From positions 1 to 7,549 of the forward strand of contig CAADVA010000073.1 in NCBI GenBank assembly GCA_900752345.1: a DNA stretch of 7,549 bases. Reading direction: 5' to 3'. Below the pieces are notes generated by a model. That model made no database searches and had not been told where the DNA came from. It was given only the letters and a program-made list of their open reading frames with translations. Source of the stretch: an uncultured Collinsella sp. Lineage in GTDB: Bacteria; Actinomycetota; Coriobacteriia; Coriobacteriales; Coriobacteriaceae. Numbering within the stretch: position 1 is the first letter of the stretch; the number at the start of each line of letters is the position of its first letter. A program made the position numbers and the translations under genes. Below are positions 4,907-7,549 of the stretch, piece by piece.

Positions 4907-6424
4907 ATGTCGAGTCCGACACAAGAGAAGCTAACTCTGATGCGCTATATAGAGTTGCTCGAGGAAGATGACCTTGTTGTTTCCAGACCGAGCGCTTCGT
5001 GCGACCAGCGCATTGAGTTTGCGACTGATGACTCGCGCCAGGTGCGTCCGGGCACGTTGTTTGTCTGCAAAGGCCGTGCGTTTAAGCGCGAGTACCTGCT
5101 TTCGGCAATCGCCGATGGCGCCGTGGCCTACGTTTCCGAGGTCGATTACGATGTTGATCTTCCCGCGGTGATTGTGAGCGATATTCGTCGCACGCTCGCC
5201 GTGGTGGCAGATGCCTTTTATGGGCACCCGTCGGGTAAGGTGAAGGTCTGCGCCTTTACAGGCACCAAGGGCAAGTCGACCTGCAGCTTTTATCTGCGCG
5301 GCATCCTCGCCAACGAGGCCAAGCTTACGGGCTGTCATCGACCCGCTCTTAATACGGGCATTGAGTTCGACGACGGCATCGAGACGGGCCCTTCCAAGCT
5401 GACGACCCCCGAATCCTTCCTGCTGCAGTCTCGCATCGCACATGCTGCGGAGGCGGGTGCCCCGTGGCTGGTTATGGAGGCATCGAGTCAGGGCCTCAAA
5501 TACGAGCGCACGGGCAAGATTGACTTTGAAGTCGGCGCCTTTACCAATATCGGCGAGGATCACATTTCGCCGATTGAGCATCCGACGCTCGAGGATTACT
5601 TTGCCAGCAAGCTTAAAATCTTCTCGCAGAGCCGTTTTGCCGTGGTCAATCTCGATATGGATAAGGTCGATCGCGTGCTCGAGGCGGCATCTCGTTGCGA
5701 ACGTACGGTGACGTTCTCCCTGACCGACGAGCGTGCCGACGTGCTTGCGCTGACGATTCGCAATGGCGACTGCGGCGTGGTGGCAACGGTGCGCACGCCC
5801 CGTTTTACGCGTGACATTGTGATTCCCACGCCGGTTAAGTTCAATGTGTCCAACGCGCTTGCCGCTATTGCCTGCGCCGAGGCCCTGGGCATTTCCGAAG
5901 AGGGTATCGTCCATGGCTTTGAGGGCGTCTTCGTTCCCGGTCGTATGGAGCTCTATCCGTCCGTATCGGGCAAAATCCTGGGCATCGTCGATTTTGCACA
6001 TAACGGCATGAGCCTCGAGACACTCCTGCGCGACTTGCGCGAGAACTATCCCGAGCGCGAGCTGGCGGTTGTATTTGGCGCTACGGGCGGTAAGGGTGTC
6101 GATCGACGCACCACGATGGGCATCGCCGCTGGCAAGTATGCCGACCGAATCGTGATTACCGAGGATGACCCCGGCCCCGAGGATGTCGAGGACATCTGCG
6201 CCGAGATCGCGCGCAACGTTCAAGCGCAGGGAAATGATAACTGGCAAATCGTGACTGATCGCGTTGCCGCTATCGAGACTGCCGTGCGCGAAACTGTCCG
6301 TCCTGCCGTGGTCATCGTGACCGGTAAGGGCGAGGAAGAGTGTATGCTGCGCAAGAACGGACCCGAGCCTTGTGAGCGCGACGGTTCGATTCTCAAGCGC
6401 ACCCTTGCGGCGTACGACGCCTAG
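4907..6424 (+). CDS. murE: MurE-family Mur ligase (UDP-MurNAc-tripeptide synthetase), DDPG-motif variant
   Basis: MurE ligases add the third amino acid (diaminopimelate, lysine or ornithine) to UDP-MurNAc-L-Ala-D-Glu with ATP, in the cytosolic stage of peptidoglycan synthesis. The 505-residue protein has the three Mur-ligase domains: a MurE-type N-terminal domain (TDDSRQVRPGTLFVCKG, 40-56), the ATPase domain with P-loop GTKGKST (119-125), EASSQGL (191-197), NIGEDHISPIEHP and the probable carbamylated lysine K235 in YFASKLKIF, and a C-terminal domain with FAHNGMSLETLL, FGATGGKGVDRR and TEDDPGPED. The usual DAP-selecting DNPR is DDPG here (420-423), and the late GKGHE motif is GKGEE (473-477). 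Lysine- or ornithine-type specificity is thus more likely than DAP, but this is inferred. The ATG at 4907 has GAGAGAGG upstream; the open frame extends back 56 codons with no Mur-like sequence. The HAD gene follows 30 bp later and murI after that. Confidence 0.85.
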   Translation: MSSPTQEKLTLMRYIELLEEDDLVVSRPSASCDQRIEFATDDSRQVRPGTLFVCKGRAFKREYLLSAIADGAVAYVSEVDYDVDLPAVIVSDIRRTLAVVADAFYGHPSGKVKVCAFTGTKGKSTCSFYLRGILANEAKLTGCHRPALNTGIEFDDGIETGPSKLTTPESFLLQSRIAHAAEAGAPWLVMEASSQGLKYERTGKIDFEVGAFTNIGEDHISPIEHPTLEDYFASKLKIFSQSRFAVVNLDMDKVDRVLEAASRCERTVTFSLTDERADVLALTIRNGDCGVVATVRTPRFTRDIVIPTPVKFNVSNALAAIACAEALGISEEGIVHGFEGVFVPGRMELYPSVSGKILGIVDFAHNGMSLETLLRDLRENYPERELAVVFGATGGKGVDRRTTMGIAAGKYADRIVITEDDPGPEDVEDICAEIARNVQAQGNDNWQIVTDRVAAIETAVRETVRPAVVIVTGKGEEECMLRKNGPEPCERDGSILKRTLAAYDA

Positions 6425-6454
6425 ACCAGCCCCTTCTATGTAAACGGAGTGACC

Positions 6455-7366
6455 ATGTCCCACAACATCCTGCCGACCGTTGCCGAGCTTTCGGGCGAGG
6501 TGCGCGAGCGCCTTGCCAAGGTCAAGTATGTCTTTACCGATCTGGACGCCACGATGCTCGCCCCCGGCTCGTGTGTACTGCGCGATAACGACGGCAATCC
6601 CTCGACCAAGCTCGTCGAGGCGGTTGTCGCGCTCGCTCGTGCCGGCATCCAGGTGGTCCCCACCTCGGGTCGCAATCGCACCATGATCCATGAGGACGCC
6701 CGCGTGCTCGGCCTCAACTCCTACATTGGCGAGATGGGCGGCCTGGTCATGTACGACCTCAAGGCCAACGACTGGGAGTACCTGACGGGCGACATGCCCT
6801 ACGACCCCGCCTGCGGTCTCACGCCGCACCAGGTGATCGAGCAGACCGGCGTGTGCGAGAAGATCCTTGCCCGCTGGCCGCACAAGATCGAATACCACAA
6901 CGACATGTCGACCGGCTACAAGTACCGTGAGGTCACCGTCGGCATGCGCGGCGATGTGCCCGACGATGAGGTCCAGGCCATCCTGGACGAGGCCGGCTGC
7001 GGTCTGGTCTGGGCTTGCAACGGCCATCTGACTCACCTGTCCAAGCCGACGACGCTCGAGCTTAATCGCGTCGAGGACGGCCGCGCCTTCAACATCAATC
7101 CGGCGGGTCTCAACAAAGGCGTTGCCATTGCGCGCTTCTGCGAGCACCTGGGGATCGAGCGCGAGGAGACGCTTGCGCTCGGCGACTCCGAGTCCGACTT
7201 CTACATGGCCGACCATGTTGGCATGTTCTGCCTGGTCGAGAACGGTCTGACGAGCGCCGGTGCCCCGGAGTTCTTGGATGCCTGCGACAATGCCTATATT
7301 ACGCGCGGCAAGATTGTCGACGGTTGGGTGGCAACGGCCGAGCTGTTGGTCGCGGCCCGTTCGTAG
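6455..7366 (+). CDS. HAD-superfamily hydrolase, class IIB (Cof/MPGP-like phosphatase)
   Basis: This is a probable Mg-dependent phosphatase of unknown substrate, likely a small phosphorylated sugar or polyol. The 303-residue protein shows all four HAD motifs: motif I FTDLDATML with nucleophile D29 and acid/base D31, motif II PTSGR (69-73), motif III lysine K221 in LNKGVAIARF, and motif IV GDSESDFYMAD (243-253). The large cap between motifs II and III (about 75-205) is typical of class IIB. There is no signal peptide or membrane segment, so it is cytosolic. ATG at 6455 is chosen because GGAG (6446-6449) lies five bases upstream; a GTG two codons earlier overlaps that site. The gap to the murE-like stop is 30 bp, so the two are probably co-transcribed. 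A link to peptidoglycan synthesis is possible from position alone. HAD-IIB members differ widely in substrate, so no symbol is given. Confidence 0.85.
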   Translation: MSHNILPTVAELSGEVRERLAKVKYVFTDLDATMLAPGSCVLRDNDGNPSTKLVEAVVALARAGIQVVPTSGRNRTMIHEDARVLGLNSYIGEMGGLVMYDLKANDWEYLTGDMPYDPACGLTPHQVIEQTGVCEKILARWPHKIEYHNDMSTGYKYREVTVGMRGDVPDDEVQAILDEAGCGLVWACNGHLTHLSKPTTLELNRVEDGRAFNINPAGLNKGVAIARFCEHLGIEREETLALGDSESDFYMADHVGMFCLVENGLTSAGAPEFLDACDNAYITRGKIVDGWVATAELLVAARS

Positions 7367-7367
7367 C

Positions 7368-7395
7368 GCGACGCATCACGCATGGTCGCATTTTT
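7368..7395 (+). terminator. Weak possible terminator between the HAD gene and murI
   Basis: GCGAC (7368-7372) and CAT (7374-7376) pair with ATG (7382-7384) and GTCGC (7385-7389), leaving one bulged base and a five-base loop, followed by ATTTTT. The stem is short and interrupted, so partial termination, or none, is likely; murI starts only 23 bp later. Confidence 0.35.
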
Positions 7396-7417
7396 CGAGA
7401 GAGAATCTGGTGAGGTA

Positions 7418-7549
7418 ATGTCCGATATCGATAATCTGGCCGGGGACACGCGTCCGATCGGCGTGTTCGACTCGGGCCTGGGCGGCTTAACGGTCGCGCG
7501 CGCGATTGCAACGGCGCTTCCGCACGAGTCCGTCTACTATTTCGGTGAC
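7418..7549 (+). CDS. murI: Glutamate racemase, N-terminal part (runs off the window)
   Basis: MurI interconverts L- and D-glutamate and supplies D-Glu for the peptidoglycan stem peptide. Only 44 codons are present: after a short leader, RPIGVFDSGLGGLTVARAI and then LPHESVYYFGD, the standard MurI opening. D18 and S19 in FDSGLGG are the expected active-site residues at this position. The start is ATG at 7418. GGTGAGG (7409-7415) is only two bases away, which is tight; GAGAGAGAA (7397-7405) is further off, and no other in-frame start fits. Its place after a MurE-family ligase supports a cell-wall gene cluster. Confidence 0.92.
   Translation, partial: MSDIDNLAGDTRPIGVFDSGLGGLTVARAIATALPHESVYYFGD

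Noticed and set aside
4931..7216. 761-codon open frame on the minus strand opposite the murE-like gene and the HAD gene
   Set aside because: It lies antisense to two genes with clear catalytic motifs, even crossing the gap between them. It has no recognisable domain and is explained by GC-rich codon bias.

Overview
The window looks like a piece of a high-GC Gram-positive gut actinobacterium, most likely Coriobacteriia and probably Collinsella or a close relative. This is inferred from codon use, the style of the encoded proteins and the intergenic repeats; no search was run. Coding regions are GC-rich with strong third-position bias, which also creates long spurious antisense reading frames. 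The intergenic space around 1.9-2.5 kb is repeat-rich, and one part of it is clearly AT-richer than the genes.

Layout. (1) 1-1808, + strand: the 3' half of argB (acetylglutamate kinase) and a complete argD (acetylornithine aminotransferase), the end of an arginine biosynthesis operon. It is closed by a long hairpin followed by a short T-run at 1834-1896. (2) 1809-2505, no protein gene: the argD terminator, a 224-bp AT-rich segment bounded by 30-bp near-perfect inverted repeats (MITE-like), and a 186-bp-period tandem duplication. The duplication carries a 98-bp structured repeat, two minus-strand intrinsic terminators with different stems, and an 18-nt orphan copy of the tRNA-Val 3' end. (3) 2506-2619, - strand: tRNA-Val(UAC) with encoded CCA and its own promoter. 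(4) 2639-4507, - strand: asnB, glutamine-hydrolysing asparagine synthetase. (5) 4508-4906: a 399-bp divergent intergenic region with a palindrome and a minus-strand terminator or attenuator-like hairpin in the asnB leader, plus weak promoters for both directions. (6) 4907-7549, + strand: a MurE-family Mur ligase with a non-canonical DDPG motif, a HAD-IIB phosphatase, and the start of murI (glutamate racemase), which runs off the window.

The genes form three functional blocks: arginine synthesis (argB-argD), asparagine synthesis with a valine tRNA behind it, and peptidoglycan precursor synthesis (MurI makes D-glutamate; MurE adds the third residue of the stem peptide) with an unassigned phosphatase between the two. 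I found no clear new enzymatic system. The least explained parts are the structured repeats at 1922-2505, the leader of asnB and the divergent MurE motif.
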